Position numbers and translations under genes: made by a program. The notes beneath the pieces were generated by a model. The model made no database searches. It was not told where the DNA came from and saw only the letters and a list, made by a program, of their open reading frames with translations. From positions 1 to 56,349 of the forward strand of contig CAMJIL010000011.1 in the NCBI GenBank assembly GCA_946405805.1: a stretch of 56,349 nt of DNA, read 5' to 3'. Shown here piece after piece: positions 7,485 to 16,454 of the stretch (position 1 is its first letter; each line of letters starts with the position of its first letter). The stretch comes from an uncultured Prevotellaceae bacterium (GTDB lineage: Bacteria; Bacteroidota; Bacteroidia; Bacteroidales; Bacteroidaceae).

Positions 7485-8594
7485 TTATGTTGTATGTAGT
7501 AAAACGGCTACCTTCATGGTAATATCAAAGAAAACCATTTTGGCATTGGCATTTTGTCCGATGTCGCGTATAGCCGTCTGGTAAAGTTCCTGAAATCCTA
7601 AAACGTTTCCTTCGTTGACAAAACGTGCGAACTTCTTGCAGAATTGTTCTTCATTGTCAGTCATATAGTTCAATTCCGGCTGTCTGAAGTTATACATGAA
7701 GGCTTCTCGTGTCATGCGGAGGAAATATGTCAGCATGCGTTTTTGCTCTTCACGGCCCATAGCAGAAGAATTTTCAGACCATCGTTTCAAATCTTTTACA
7801 TCTTTCAAATAGGCCCTACGCATAAGATCTACGAAAGACTGGAAGAAAGTTTGATTCTCATTGGCTGCATTTAACTCTTCAAGAGCTGTCAGCCAATTTC
7901 CATTGCATAGACGTGCGACTCTCTCAGCATCTTGCTGCTCCAATCCTCTTTTTTGTATCAAGGCCTGTTGTATGTCTTCCAATGCTATTGGCTTTACGTC
8001 AAAACGCTGAACACGCGAGCGGATGGTTTCCAACAGGTTTTCCGGCTCTCGACAGACAAGGATGAAGAGTGTCTGAGTGGGTGGCTCTTCAATAAGTTTC
8101 AGCATCTTGTTGGCGCATTCGATATTCATTCGTTCAGGTAGCCAGATGATGCTTATCTTCCATCCTCCCTGATTGGACTTCATCATCAGTCGTTTGATAA
8201 GCTCATTCGCCTCTCCGACAGTGATAACTGCCTGCTGACGTTCTGCTTTCATCGCCTCCATCCATTGGGCAAGGGAGAAATAGGGTCCTTCAGCCAGCAT
8301 TTCGTTCCATTGCTCTATGAAATCATCGCTGATGGGCTTGTACTCACTATTCCATTTTGAGAGTTTTATGGTAGGAAAAGTGAAGTGTAGGTCCGGGTGT
8401 GAGATACCCTTGACTTGATAAGAGCCTTTGTTGAGAATGTATTTTGCGAGAGATATGGCCAAAGCCATTTTTCCACATCCATCAGGACCGCATAGCATCA
8501 TGGCATGTGGCAGACGATTCTCATCTGCCAGTCCGCGAAGGCGCTCAATCATTTCATGTTGTCCGATGACTTCAGCAAAATCCATTCCCAACAA
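7485..8594 (-). CDS. holB: DNA polymerase III subunit delta'
   Basis: A 369-residue clamp-loader ATPase-fold subunit. FAEVIGQHEMIERLR opens the domain, GPDGCGKM (36-43) is the P-loop, and MLKLIEEPP followed by the EN..ETIRSRVQRFDV stretch are clamp-loader marks. Delta' helps load the beta clamp in the replisome. Start could be the first ATG at 8594 or the one three codons on (MDFAEV); both fit. It is 17 bp after asnS and 7 bp before ricT. Confidence 0.9.
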   Translation of the reverse strand: MLGMDFAEVIGQHEMIERLRGLADENRLPHAMMLCGPDGCGKMALAISLAKYILNKGSYQVKGISHPDLHFTFPTIKLSKWNSEYKPISDDFIEQWNEMLAEGPYFSLAQWMEAMKAERQQAVITVGEANELIKRLMMKSNQGGWKISIIWLPERMNIECANKMLKLIEEPPTQTLFILVCREPENLLETIRSRVQRFDVKPIALEDIQQALIQKRGLEQQDAERVARLCNGNWLTALEELNAANENQTFFQSFVDLMRRAYLKDVKDLKRWSENSSAMGREEQKRMLTYFLRMTREAFMYNFRQPELNYMTDNEEQFCKKFARFVNEGNVLGFQELYQTAIRDIGQNANAKMVFFDITMKVAVLLHTT

Positions 8595-8611
8595 GGTGTT
8601 ATAGAATAAAA

Positions 8612-10051
8612 TTAGAATTCAGCGTTGTTTGGAGTACGTGGGAAAGGTATGACGTCTCGTATATTCTGCATGCCAGTTACGAAGAGTATCAATCTTTCGA
8701 AACCTAATCCGAAACCAGCATGTGGACAAGTACCGAAGCGGCGTGTGTCAAGATACCACCACAGATGAGTTGTATCCATCTGACGCTTGTTGATTTCTGC
8801 CATCAACTTGTCGTAGTCCTCCTCACGGACTGAACCACCCATTATCTCTCCAATCTGTGGGAACAATACATCCGTACCCTGCATTGTAGAGCCAGGTGCT
8901 ACACATCCTTTATAGCCTACAGATCCGCCTTCTGCTGTTTCCTGATTTTGTTTCATATAGAACGACTTGATAGCAGTAGGGTAGTCCGTCATAATGACAG
9001 GCTTCTTGAAATGCTCTTCAACCAGGTAACGCTCATGCTCTGAAGCAAGGTCATCGCCCCAATCGCATGGGAACTCGAACTTCTTTCCGTTTGCCTTTGC
9101 TTCCTGCAATATCTTGATACCTTCTGTATATGGGAGACGAACGAAGTCATCTTTCAGGATGCCCTCAAGACGTTCTATAAGTCCCTTATCTATCATCTTG
9201 TTGAGGAATTCAAGGTCATCCTTGCAGTTGTCCAAAGCCCACTTTACGCAGTATTTGATGAAATCCTCTTCCAGATCCATCAGTTCCTCCTGGTCCATGA
9301 ATGCTATTTCGGGTTCTATCATCCAGAATTCAGCAAGGTGGCGTGGAGTATTTGAGTTTTCCGCACGGAAAGTAGGTCCGAAGGTGTATATGGCACCGAG
9401 GGCTGTTGCTCCGAGTTCTCCCTCCAACTGTCCAGATACTGTCAGAGATGTCTGCTGGCCAAAGAAATCATCGTTATAGATAATCTTGCCATCCTCATCC
9501 TTTTTCAGGTCGTAAAGATTCTTTGTTGTAACCTGGAACATATTGCCTGCTCCTTCGCAGTCACTTGCGGTGATGAGTGGGGTATGGAAGTAGAAATATC
9601 CATGTTCATGGAAATATGTGTGTATTGCCATTGCCATATTATGGCGTATACGCATCACGGCACCAAAGGTGTTGGTACGTAAACGGAGATGTGCATACTG
9701 ACGCATGTATTCGAAAGACTGTCCTTTCTTTTGCATAGGATAGTCAGCACCACATAAACCATAAATGATGAGGTTCTCACAATGAATCTCGGAAGCCTGT
9801 CCCTGTGCAGGACTTTTTACGAGTTTTCCTTCAATACATACGCAAGAACCGGTAGTAACCTGCTTAAGGGTTTCTGCATCAACGACACCTTCATCTACAA
9901 CAACCTGTATGTTCTTGATGGTTGAACCGTCATTTACAGCAATGAAATCTACTGCTTTACTAGAACGATGGGTACGCACCCATCCTTTTATACATATTTC
10001 TTTATCGTAGTCTGTGCTTTGAAGAGCATCGACAATTTTTGTACGAATCAT
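8612..10051 (-). CDS. asnS: Asparagine-tRNA ligase
   Basis: A 479-residue class IIb aminoacyl-tRNA synthetase. An OB-fold anticodon domain ([10 protein letters not shown], near 20-30) is followed by the catalytic core with motif 2 ([19 protein letters not shown]) and motif 3 ([12 protein letters not shown]). The asparagine form is preferred over aspartate because of the overall layout and the ending [14 protein letters not shown] typical of AsnS. It charges tRNA-Asn with asparagine. Start ATG at 10051, 27 bp after rluB. Confidence 0.95.
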   Translation of the reverse strand: MIRTKIVDALQSTDYDKEICIKGWVRTHRSSKAVDFIAVNDGSTIKNIQVVVDEGVVDAETLKQVTTGSCVCIEGKLVKSPAQGQASEIHCENLIIYGLCGADYPMQKKGQSFEYMRQYAHLRLRTNTFGAVMRIRHNMAMAIHTYFHEHGYFYFHTPLITASDCEGAGNMFQVTTKNLYDLKKDEDGKIIYNDDFFGQQTSLTVSGQLEGELGATALGAIYTFGPTFRAENSNTPRHLAEFWMIEPEIAFMDQEELMDLEEDFIKYCVKWALDNCKDDLEFLNKMIDKGLIERLEGILKDDFVRLPYTEGIKILQEAKANGKKFEFPCDWGDDLASEHERYLVEEHFKKPVIMTDYPTAIKSFYMKQNQETAEGGSVGYKGCVAPGSTMQGTDVLFPQIGEIMGGSVREEDYDKLMAEINKRQMDTTHLWWYLDTRRFGTCPHAGFGLGFERLILFVTGMQNIRDVIPFPRTPNNAEF

Positions 10052-10078
10052 TTTTTATTATCCTTATATTAAATGAAC

Positions 10079-11239
10079 TTATTCAAAAGCCCCCATGCGA
10101 AGCATGTCAACTTCCTTCTCTGTAAGGAATCTCCAGTCTCCGCGACGGAGGTTCTTCTTTGTCAATCCACAGAATTGTACACGATCAAGTTTTATTACGC
10201 GATATCCGAGAGACTCGAAGATACGACGAACGATACGATTTTTTCCTGAATGTATCTCAATTCCAACTTGTTTCTTGTCTGTTTGGTGTGCATATTCTAC
10301 TGCATCAACCTTGATTGGTCCATCCTCCAATTCCAGACCATCAGCAATCTGCTGCATATCGTGCAGAGTTACATTCTTGTCAAGAACAACGTGATAAACT
10401 TTCTTCTTAAGGAAACGTGGATGAGTCAGCTTAGCAGCCAGGTCTCCATCATTTGTCAGCAGGAGAACACCTGTTGTATTACGATCAAGACGTCCAACAG
10501 GGTAGATGCGTTCCGGACATGCATTCTTTACGAGGTCCATCACAGTCTTTCTTTGCTGTGGATCATCTGAAGTAGTAACATAATCCTTTGGCTTATTGAG
10601 AAGCACATAAACTTTCTTTTCAAGTGTTACAGGCTGATCGTGGAACATAACGACATCGCTGCGCATTATCTTTGTACCCAGTTCTGTAACTATCTCGCCA
10701 TTGACGGTAACAACACCTGCATGTATGAAATCGTCAGCTTCACGACGGCTACATACACCTGCATTAGCAAGGAACTTGTTCAAACGGATTGGTGCATTTG
10801 GGTCGATATGGCTTTCGTTGTACTCTATTCTCTTCTTCATAGAGTATTTTGCCTGTGGGTCGTAAGCCTGTCTGTTCTGTGGACGACCTTGTGGCTTTCC
10901 GTATGATGGCTTTCCGTATTGTGGACGGCCATATCCTGCATGCTCACCATATTGTGGGCGCTGTCCCTGCCCATACTGTGGACGTTGTGGGCGACCATAC
11001 TGAGGTCTTTCACCATACTGTGGACGCTGTGGACGACCATACTGTGGCCTTTCGCCATACTGAGGGCGTTCACTACGTTGTGGCCTCTCGCCATACTGTG
11101 GACGTTGTGGTCTTCCGTACTGAGGTCTTTCACCATACTGTGGTCTTTCTCCGTAACTTGGGCGTGCAGTTGTGATGCGTACACGCTGACGAGGCTGCCT
11201 AGGTTCGTTAGAATCCTGAATGTTGTCTTTTCTTTCCAT
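10079..11239 (-). CDS. rluB: rRNA pseudouridine synthase with QYGRP-repeat N-terminus
   Basis: A 386-residue RluB/RsuA-type enzyme. Residues about 28-120 are a low-complexity stretch of repeated QYGERP and QYGRPQRP, rich in Tyr, Arg, Gln and Gly. Then come an S4 RNA-binding domain (IRLNKFLANAGVCSRREADD, 151-170) and the catalytic domain with the aspartate D252 in GRLDRNT. By family it converts a uridine in 23S or 16S rRNA. The repeat tail is unlike the compact E. coli enzymes and looks like a disordered RNA-binding or condensate-forming region. It lies between purB and asnS. RluB versus RsuA/RluE is not certain. Confidence 0.9.
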   Translation of the reverse strand: MERKDNIQDSNEPRQPRQRVRITTARPSYGERPQYGERPQYGRPQRPQYGERPQRSERPQYGERPQYGRPQRPQYGERPQYGRPQRPQYGQGQRPQYGEHAGYGRPQYGKPSYGKPQGRPQNRQAYDPQAKYSMKKRIEYNESHIDPNAPIRLNKFLANAGVCSRREADDFIHAGVVTVNGEIVTELGTKIMRSDVVMFHDQPVTLEKKVYVLLNKPKDYVTTSDDPQQRKTVMDLVKNACPERIYPVGRLDRNTTGVLLLTNDGDLAAKLTHPRFLKKKVYHVVLDKNVTLHDMQQIADGLELEDGPIKVDAVEYAHQTDKKQVGIEIHSGKNRIVRRIFESLGYRVIKLDRVQFCGLTKKNLRRGDWRFLTEKEVDMLRMGAFE

Positions 11240-11299
11240 AATTTTGTTTTGTTTAGTCTCTTTAAAACGATAATTTTTCTTAAACTTTTAATAATTTCT

Positions 11300-11340
11300 A
11301 ATTCTCAATTCTTAATTCTTAATTCTTAATTCTTAATTAA
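11300..11340. repeat. Heptamer array between purB and rluB
   Basis: Nearly six units, AATTCTC then AATTCTT four times, running to just short of the purB stop. On the sense (minus) strand the unit is TTAAGAA, so TAA recurs every 7 bp. Confidence 0.88.
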
Positions 11341-11343
11341 AGA

Positions 11344-12720
11344 CTACACTCCCGTGTAATTATCTGGTGTTATTGTCATAAGTTCTGCTTTCACAGCGTC
11401 ACTTACTTCAAGTGTTTGTATGAATTCGTGAATAGTTTCTTGATCCATGTGTTTGTTTGTTCTTGTCAAAGCCTTTAATGCCTCGTATGGATGAGGGTAA
11501 GCTTCGCGACGCAGAATAGTCTGTATGGCTTCAGCAACGACAGCCCATGTGTTGTCAAGGTCTTTCTGTAAGGCCTCAGGATTAAGTATCAGCTTACGCA
11601 GTCCTTTGAGGGTGCTCTGAATTGCGATGACGCTATGTCCGAGAGGTACTCCGATGTTTCGAAGAACAGTAGAATCAGTGAGATCACGCTGCAGACGACT
11701 TACGGGCAATTTCTGTGCCAAGAACTGCAAGATGGCATTTGCGATACCAAGGTTACCTTCTGAGTTCTCGTAATCTATCGGATTAACCTTGTGTGGCATA
11801 GCGCTGGAACCAACCTCACCTGCTTTAATCTTTTGCTTGAAGTATTCCATAGAGATATACATCCAGAAATCCCTGTCAAGATCTATGATGATAGTGTTGA
11901 TGCGACGTATAGCATCAAAAACACCTCCAAGGTGATCATAGTTGGAAATCTGGGTAGTATATTGTTCGCGCTCCAAACCTAACTTCTCAGCTACGAATTT
12001 GTTACCGAAAGCCTTCCAGTCATATTCTGGATATGCTACATGGTGTGCATTGTAGTTGCCTGTTGCGCCTCCAAACTTTGCTGTGAATTTGCAAGCCTTC
12101 AGAGCATTGAGCTGCTCAGTAAGCCTATATACAAACACCATGATTTCCTTTCCTAAACGAGTAGGAGAAGCTGGCTGCCCATGTGTCTTGGCAAGCATAG
12201 GGACATCCTTCCATTCGTCAGCATATTCCTGTAACTGTGCTATCAGTTCCTCTACCTGTGGGATGAATACCTCATTCAAGGCATCCTTTACTGAAAGAGG
12301 AACAGAGGTGTTGTTGATATCCTGAGATGTTAAACCGAAGTGAATGAATTCGCGGCTATGCTCAAAATATCCTTCACCGAGACCACCCTTTTCCATTTCG
12401 TCAAGTTTCTCCTTGATGAAATACTCTACGGCTTTTACATCATGGTTGGTTACTTTCTCTATATCCTTGACACGTTGAGCATCCTCTTCTGAGAATTCAA
12501 GGTAAATATTTCGCAGACGTGGGAACAACGACTTGTCAAAATCCTTGAGCTGGGGTAGTGGTAATTCACATAAAGTTATGAAATACTCTATTTCTACTCG
12601 AACCCTGTATTTGATTAAAGCATACTCGGAAAAATAGTTTGCCAGTTCCGCGGTTTTTCCACGATAGCGTCCATCAATAGGTGAGATGGCTGTCAATAAA
12701 TCTAATTCTAAATTCTTCAT
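11344..12720 (-). CDS. purB: Adenylosuccinate lyase
   Basis: A 458-residue fumarase-superfamily enzyme for two steps of purine synthesis: SAICAR to AICAR plus fumarate, and adenylosuccinate to AMP plus fumarate. The superfamily signature is intact (GSSAMPHKVNPIDYEN), as is the catalytic-histidine segment KTHGQPASPTRLGKE. N-terminal LTAISPIDGRYRGK is typical of the PurB form like that of E. coli (about 456 residues). A weak -7-like TAATTTTG lies on the minus strand at 12729-12736 with no clear -33 box. It heads the minus-strand cluster and is divergent from the surface operon. Confidence 0.95.
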   Translation of the reverse strand: MKNLELDLLTAISPIDGRYRGKTAELANYFSEYALIKYRVRVEIEYFITLCELPLPQLKDFDKSLFPRLRNIYLEFSEEDAQRVKDIEKVTNHDVKAVEYFIKEKLDEMEKGGLGEGYFEHSREFIHFGLTSQDINNTSVPLSVKDALNEVFIPQVEELIAQLQEYADEWKDVPMLAKTHGQPASPTRLGKEIMVFVYRLTEQLNALKACKFTAKFGGATGNYNAHHVAYPEYDWKAFGNKFVAEKLGLEREQYTTQISNYDHLGGVFDAIRRINTIIIDLDRDFWMYISMEYFKQKIKAGEVGSSAMPHKVNPIDYENSEGNLGIANAILQFLAQKLPVSRLQRDLTDSTVLRNIGVPLGHSVIAIQSTLKGLRKLILNPEALQKDLDNTWAVVAEAIQTILRREAYPHPYEALKALTRTNKHMDQETIHEFIQTLEVSDAVKAELMTITPDNYTGV

Positions 12721-12818
12721 ACAGGCGACAAAATTACAAAAAAAACACGAAAAATGCCTTTAGAAATTAATTTTTATAAGGTATTTCGCGTAAAATAGTG
12801 TTAAAATTGTTTAAAACC

Positions 12819-12849
12819 TTTGTTCATATATAAAATATATGTAACTTTG
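12819..12849 (+). promoter_or_regulatory. Promoter of the surface-protein operon
   Basis: TTTG at 12819-12822 and TAACTTTG at 12842-12849, spacer 19 bp. It leaves a 60-odd-base A+T-rich leader before the ATG at 12915. Confidence 0.8.
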
Positions 12850-12914
12850 CGCCTTGGATTATAGTACGAAAAATCTTCAATTAACATTATTTATAAACAA
12901 AAAAACAAAAATCT

Positions 12915-15900
12915 ATGAAAAAGATTACTTCAATTTTTTCGTTAGCATTGTTTTCGGCACTGACTCTGTCATTGTCTTCTTGCAATGAGTGTGAAGGTGG
13001 CGAAAGCGGTTGGAATCCAGGTGATCAGGGTGTTACTGTTGATCAATTAGAAAAGAAATTGGCAGAAGCTGCTGAGAAGTTGGTGGCATTGTCATCAGAT
13101 GGCTCTTATGTTCTCTCTTATGATCCAGTTACTGGAACATGGTATTATGCAGCTCCTGGTGCCGATGGTCAGATGATTAAAATTCCAATTACTCCATCTG
13201 TCCCAGGTGCAGTTGGTCCTGCTGGTCCTGCTGGTCCTGCTGGTCCTGCTGGTCCTGCTGGTGTAACTCCAAAGTTTCAAATTAATGGTACTACAAATAA
13301 CTGGGAAGTATCATATGATAATGGCGCTACATGGGCTGATACAGGAGTTAAAGCTACTGGTTCTGCCGGTGCAACTCCAAAGATGCAGATTAATGGTACT
13401 ACAGGAAATTGGGAAGTATCATACGATGATGGAGCAACATGGAAAGATACAGGAGTTAAGGCACAAGGCCCTGCTGGTGCTGATGGTAAATCTGGTGTTT
13501 TGGATGCAAATGGCGTTTATGTAAATTATGATGATAATGGTACTCCAAAGACTATTTACATTCCTAAATTCACTGACAAGGGTGATGGAACTACAGCTAT
13601 TAATGTAGGTGGTACAGAATATATTATTCCTAAAGCTTGCGAATGCTCAATCACAAATAATGGTGATGGCTCATACACAATCAAGGCCGGCGCTAATACA
13701 GAGACGATTACAATTCCTGTTGTTCCAGCTTGGGTTAACACTACACAGGTGACATATAACACAACAACAAACCAATTTGAGATTTCAAGCGTTGCAGACC
13801 CAACAAAGAAGGTTGCTGTTCCAAATGAATCTGCGAAAGTGTCTATTGATGCAACAACGGGTGTAGCTACAGTAACTTCTACTGATGGAACAACTTCTAC
13901 TTCAATCAAGTTGCAGAAGACTCAGCCTGTTGTTATATCAGCAACTGATGATTCAGGAGCTGCTTGGGTTATAAATTATGGTCTTGATGGTACTGCAATA
14001 GATACATTAAAGTTACCGCAATTTGGTCAGTTCACTGCACTGACAAAAAAGGTTGGCGATATTAATACAGATTTGACAACACTGAAGTCTCAGGTAGGTA
14101 CATGGGATCCTGCTGCCCACAATGGTAAGACAATGGCTGAGGCTGTTGATTCAATAGGTAATGAGGTTAGCGCTTTGGAAACAAAGGTTAGCAGCATGTT
14201 TGAGACTCTCATGAAAGCTATTGCTGAGTCTATCACAAACATTCAGGTTGAAGAAGTAATGTCAAATGCTATTGGTAGTTTCAATGGCGTTCTTACAAAT
14301 TTGAAGTCAACAAAGTTGGTAGGCTACTTTGGTACAACTGATGAGATTATCTTCCCTAAGCATGATCCTCAGTTCAATAAGCCAGCAGGTGACCCAGCAA
14401 TGTCTGAGATTTTGGGCGATATTCAGCTTACTGTCAACCCAATTGGTACAGATTTCTCTGGTGTTTCTGTATCTCTTGTTAACTCACTCGGTCAGGAGAG
14501 CAGCATCAAGTTGAGTAAGCTTGAGGCTTCTGACAAACTGCTGATGACAGGTATTACCCGTGCAGATGGTACAGGCTTGTACACAACAAAGGCTACTGTT
14601 TCTGCAAATGATGTAAATGATCCAAGACTCCATATGGCAATAGACAAGTCAGCTGTCAAGGACGCAGTTAAGGCTGCTTGGCATGACTTGAAGGACGCAT
14701 ATAATAGCCGTAGCCTTAGCGCTATTCAGGGAGGTACTCTTAATAAAGTTGTAAATGCTATATATAATGTTGTAAATGGTATTTCTACAGAGCGTCTTGC
14801 TGTTAAGACTGAGTGGACGCAAAAAGCTACAGATCCTGTTTCAGGTAAAGAGGTTGAAACTAAGAAGTCTATTGTTTCTCCTTACGACCTCAGTGGTGTT
14901 GCCGTTAAGCCTCTTGGCTTCGAGTCTCTGCCAGAGCAGTATAGAGATTCTATCCGTGCATTTAATAAGGCAAAGAAGGCTATCAGTAAATTGAATACCA
15001 GAATCGCTAAGAAGATTATCAGTACAATCAATGAGAATGCTGACCTGAGTAATATTGAAAATCAAATCAAGGATCTTCAAATTAAGATTAAGAAGGTTAA
15101 GCCAATTCCTGAGGATATGAAGATTATCAAGCAGGTTGTAGATATTGACACAACTATTACAATAAAGGTTCCTGTTGATTACACTACAACTGTTAGCATT
15201 GATACAGTACTCGCTCTTAATGTGCCAGTTGAAGTAGAATTTGATGCTGTAGTGCCAAAGGACTTCTCATTCGACGAGACTACACATAAGGTAACAGTAA
15301 AAGAATGGGGTGATTTAGACAAGACTGTCAATGTGGTAACTAACATTAATTTCGTTTACTCAAGAGATGTTAGATTCCAGAAACAAATTGAGACTGATGT
15401 ACGTTTCTGGATTAAAAAGGAATTCTCATTTGACATGAGCGATATGGTTGACAATGTAAATAATGCATTGGATGTTGTAACTTCTGTTGATGGTTTGTGC
15501 AATAGCGCTCAAAAGATTATCAACAATATCTACAGAAATGAGGATAGGCTTCTTGCAGGTAGCTACCTTAACAGAGTATATAAGCTTATTGACAAGGCAA
15601 GTGCATATAGTGCAAAGGGTATCTACAAGATGTTCCAGCCAGTTCTCTTGGTTAACTCAGACAAGGGCTTCGGCTTCGCAGGTATCCGTGGCGTTCCAGC
15701 AGAAGTTTCTGGTAAGGTTGAGGTTATCCCAACAACATACTCTAACGGCCTTGTAGCTCCTGTATATAAGAAGTACATCAGTGTAAATGGTGCAAACGGT
15801 AAGGTACTTGAAGAGGGTCAGGTTACATTGGATATAACATCTGATCTCAAACCAGGCTTCAATACCGTAGAGTACTATGCTGTTGACTACTATGGAAATG

Positions 15901-15935
15901 AGATTGGTCTTGAATACGTTGTTATCAAGAAGTAA
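12915..15935 (+). CDS. Large surface lipoprotein, DUF4988-like, with collagen-like GPA tract
   Basis: A 1006-residue predicted lipoprotein. The signal peptide ends in LSLSSC (Cys23), followed by acidic residues (NECEGGES) that may serve as a surface-export signal. A short coiled segment (residues about 40-62) leads to a perfect (GPA)5 collagen-like tract (about 101-115), two 36-residue repeats with NWEVSYD.GATW (about 119-190), and beta-rich DUF4988-like segments (VYVNYDDNGTPKTIYIPKF). The C-terminal half (about 400-1000) is helical then beta-rich and I do not recognise it. The first gene of a four-gene operon. A carbohydrate- or matrix-facing surface role is a guess; no catalytic motif is seen. 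Confidence 0.82.
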   Translation: MKKITSIFSLALFSALTLSLSSCNECEGGESGWNPGDQGVTVDQLEKKLAEAAEKLVALSSDGSYVLSYDPVTGTWYYAAPGADGQMIKIPITPSVPGAVGPAGPAGPAGPAGPAGVTPKFQINGTTNNWEVSYDNGATWADTGVKATGSAGATPKMQINGTTGNWEVSYDDGATWKDTGVKAQGPAGADGKSGVLDANGVYVNYDDNGTPKTIYIPKFTDKGDGTTAINVGGTEYIIPKACECSITNNGDGSYTIKAGANTETITIPVVPAWVNTTQVTYNTTTNQFEISSVADPTKKVAVPNESAKVSIDATTGVATVTSTDGTTSTSIKLQKTQPVVISATDDSGAAWVINYGLDGTAIDTLKLPQFGQFTALTKKVGDINTDLTTLKSQVGTWDPAAHNGKTMAEAVDSIGNEVSALETKVSSMFETLMKAIAESITNIQVEEVMSNAIGSFNGVLTNLKSTKLVGYFGTTDEIIFPKHDPQFNKPAGDPAMSEILGDIQLTVNPIGTDFSGVSVSLVNSLGQESSIKLSKLEASDKLLMTGITRADGTGLYTTKATVSANDVNDPRLHMAIDKSAVKDAVKAAWHDLKDAYNSRSLSAIQGGTLNKVVNAIYNVVNGISTERLAVKTEWTQKATDPVSGKEVETKKSIVSPYDLSGVAVKPLGFESLPEQYRDSIRAFNKAKKAISKLNTRIAKKIISTINENADLSNIENQIKDLQIKIKKVKPIPEDMKIIKQVVDIDTTITIKVPVDYTTTVSIDTVLALNVPVEVEFDAVVPKDFSFDETTHKVTVKEWGDLDKTVNVVTNINFVYSRDVRFQKQIETDVRFWIKKEFSFDMSDMVDNVNNALDVVTSVDGLCNSAQKIINNIYRNEDRLLAGSYLNRVYKLIDKASAYSAKGIYKMFQPVLLVNSDKGFGFAGIRGVPAEVSGKVEVIPTTYSNGLVAPVYKKYISVNGANGKVLEEGQVTLDITSDLKPGFNTVEYYAVDYYGNEIGLEYVVIKK
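13215..13259 (+). repeat. Perfect 9-bp tandem repeat (GPA tract)
   Basis: Five perfect copies of GGTCCTGCT encode Gly-Pro-Ala. The identity at the DNA level, including third positions, points to recent expansion, and copy-number change would keep the frame. Confidence 0.95.
13269..13484 (+). repeat. Tandem 108-bp duplication in the lipoprotein gene
   Basis: Two adjacent 36-codon units, each with TPK.QINGTT..NWEVSYD, separated by a small Gly/Ala-rich spacer. They differ at several bases, so the duplication is older than the GPA expansion beside it. Confidence 0.85.
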
Positions 15936-16431
15936 TTCCGCACTTAATAAATCTCTAATACATCTCTTCGCCCTGGCGTTTTGTTTGATGCTTACTGGTT
16001 GCAATGGTTGCAGCAATAAGCAGTCACAAGGCTCCAGGGCGGAGTCGCCTATAAATCCTCGTGTAGAGGAGGTCGACAAAAAAGTTGTAGAAGGGGCACG
16101 GAAGGATTCTGCATTATTCAGGTCATTATGCAGCCAGTTAGAGGGCATGTGGTATTATGACTTGGATGAAATGCGTGGAATATCCTTTAATGCAGGTGGC
16201 GGAATGACCAGTATAAATACTGGTGAGATAGCCTTTAAAGAATGGAAAGTGCTTGACGGTAAGATTTATTTCTACTATCTGGAGGAACAGATGATAACAC
16301 ATGATAGACACCAGTATCTTGTAGAAGAAGCACAGATAACAGAACTTACTCAAAATAATCTCACTTTTGTTTTCTTGGGAAAGACATACTATTGTCAGCG
16401 TCCTCCCAAGAAGCCTTTAATGACAAATTGA
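15898..16431 (+). CDS. Small lipoprotein overlapping the large lipoprotein gene
   Basis: A protein of about 177 residues with a lipobox CLMLTGC (Cys35 from this start), then a polar Ser/Glu/Arg-rich stretch and a compact domain with GMWYYDLDEMRGISFNAGG. Possible starts are ATGs at 15877, 15892 and 15898 or a TTG at 15919; all lie before the stop of the upstream gene (15933-15935), so the genes overlap by 17 to 59 bp in different frames. I chose the ATG nearest the signal peptide. No family recognised; the domain could be a lipocalin-like fold, which is only a guess from the G.WYYD pattern. Probably translated by coupling. Confidence 0.75.
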   Translation: MRLVLNTLLSRSNSALNKSLIHLFALAFCLMLTGCNGCSNKQSQGSRAESPINPRVEEVDKKVVEGARKDSALFRSLCSQLEGMWYYDLDEMRGISFNAGGGMTSINTGEIAFKEWKVLDGKIYFYYLEEQMITHDRHQYLVEEAQITELTQNNLTFVFLGKTYYCQRPPKKPLMTN

Positions 16432-16454
16432 ATAAATAATCAGTATAGAGAATC

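Noticed and set aside
10837..11184. Minus-strand frame of His/Met/Ser repeats
   Set aside because: It is another frame of the QYGRP repeat in rluB; the S4 and catalytic domains fix the real frame.
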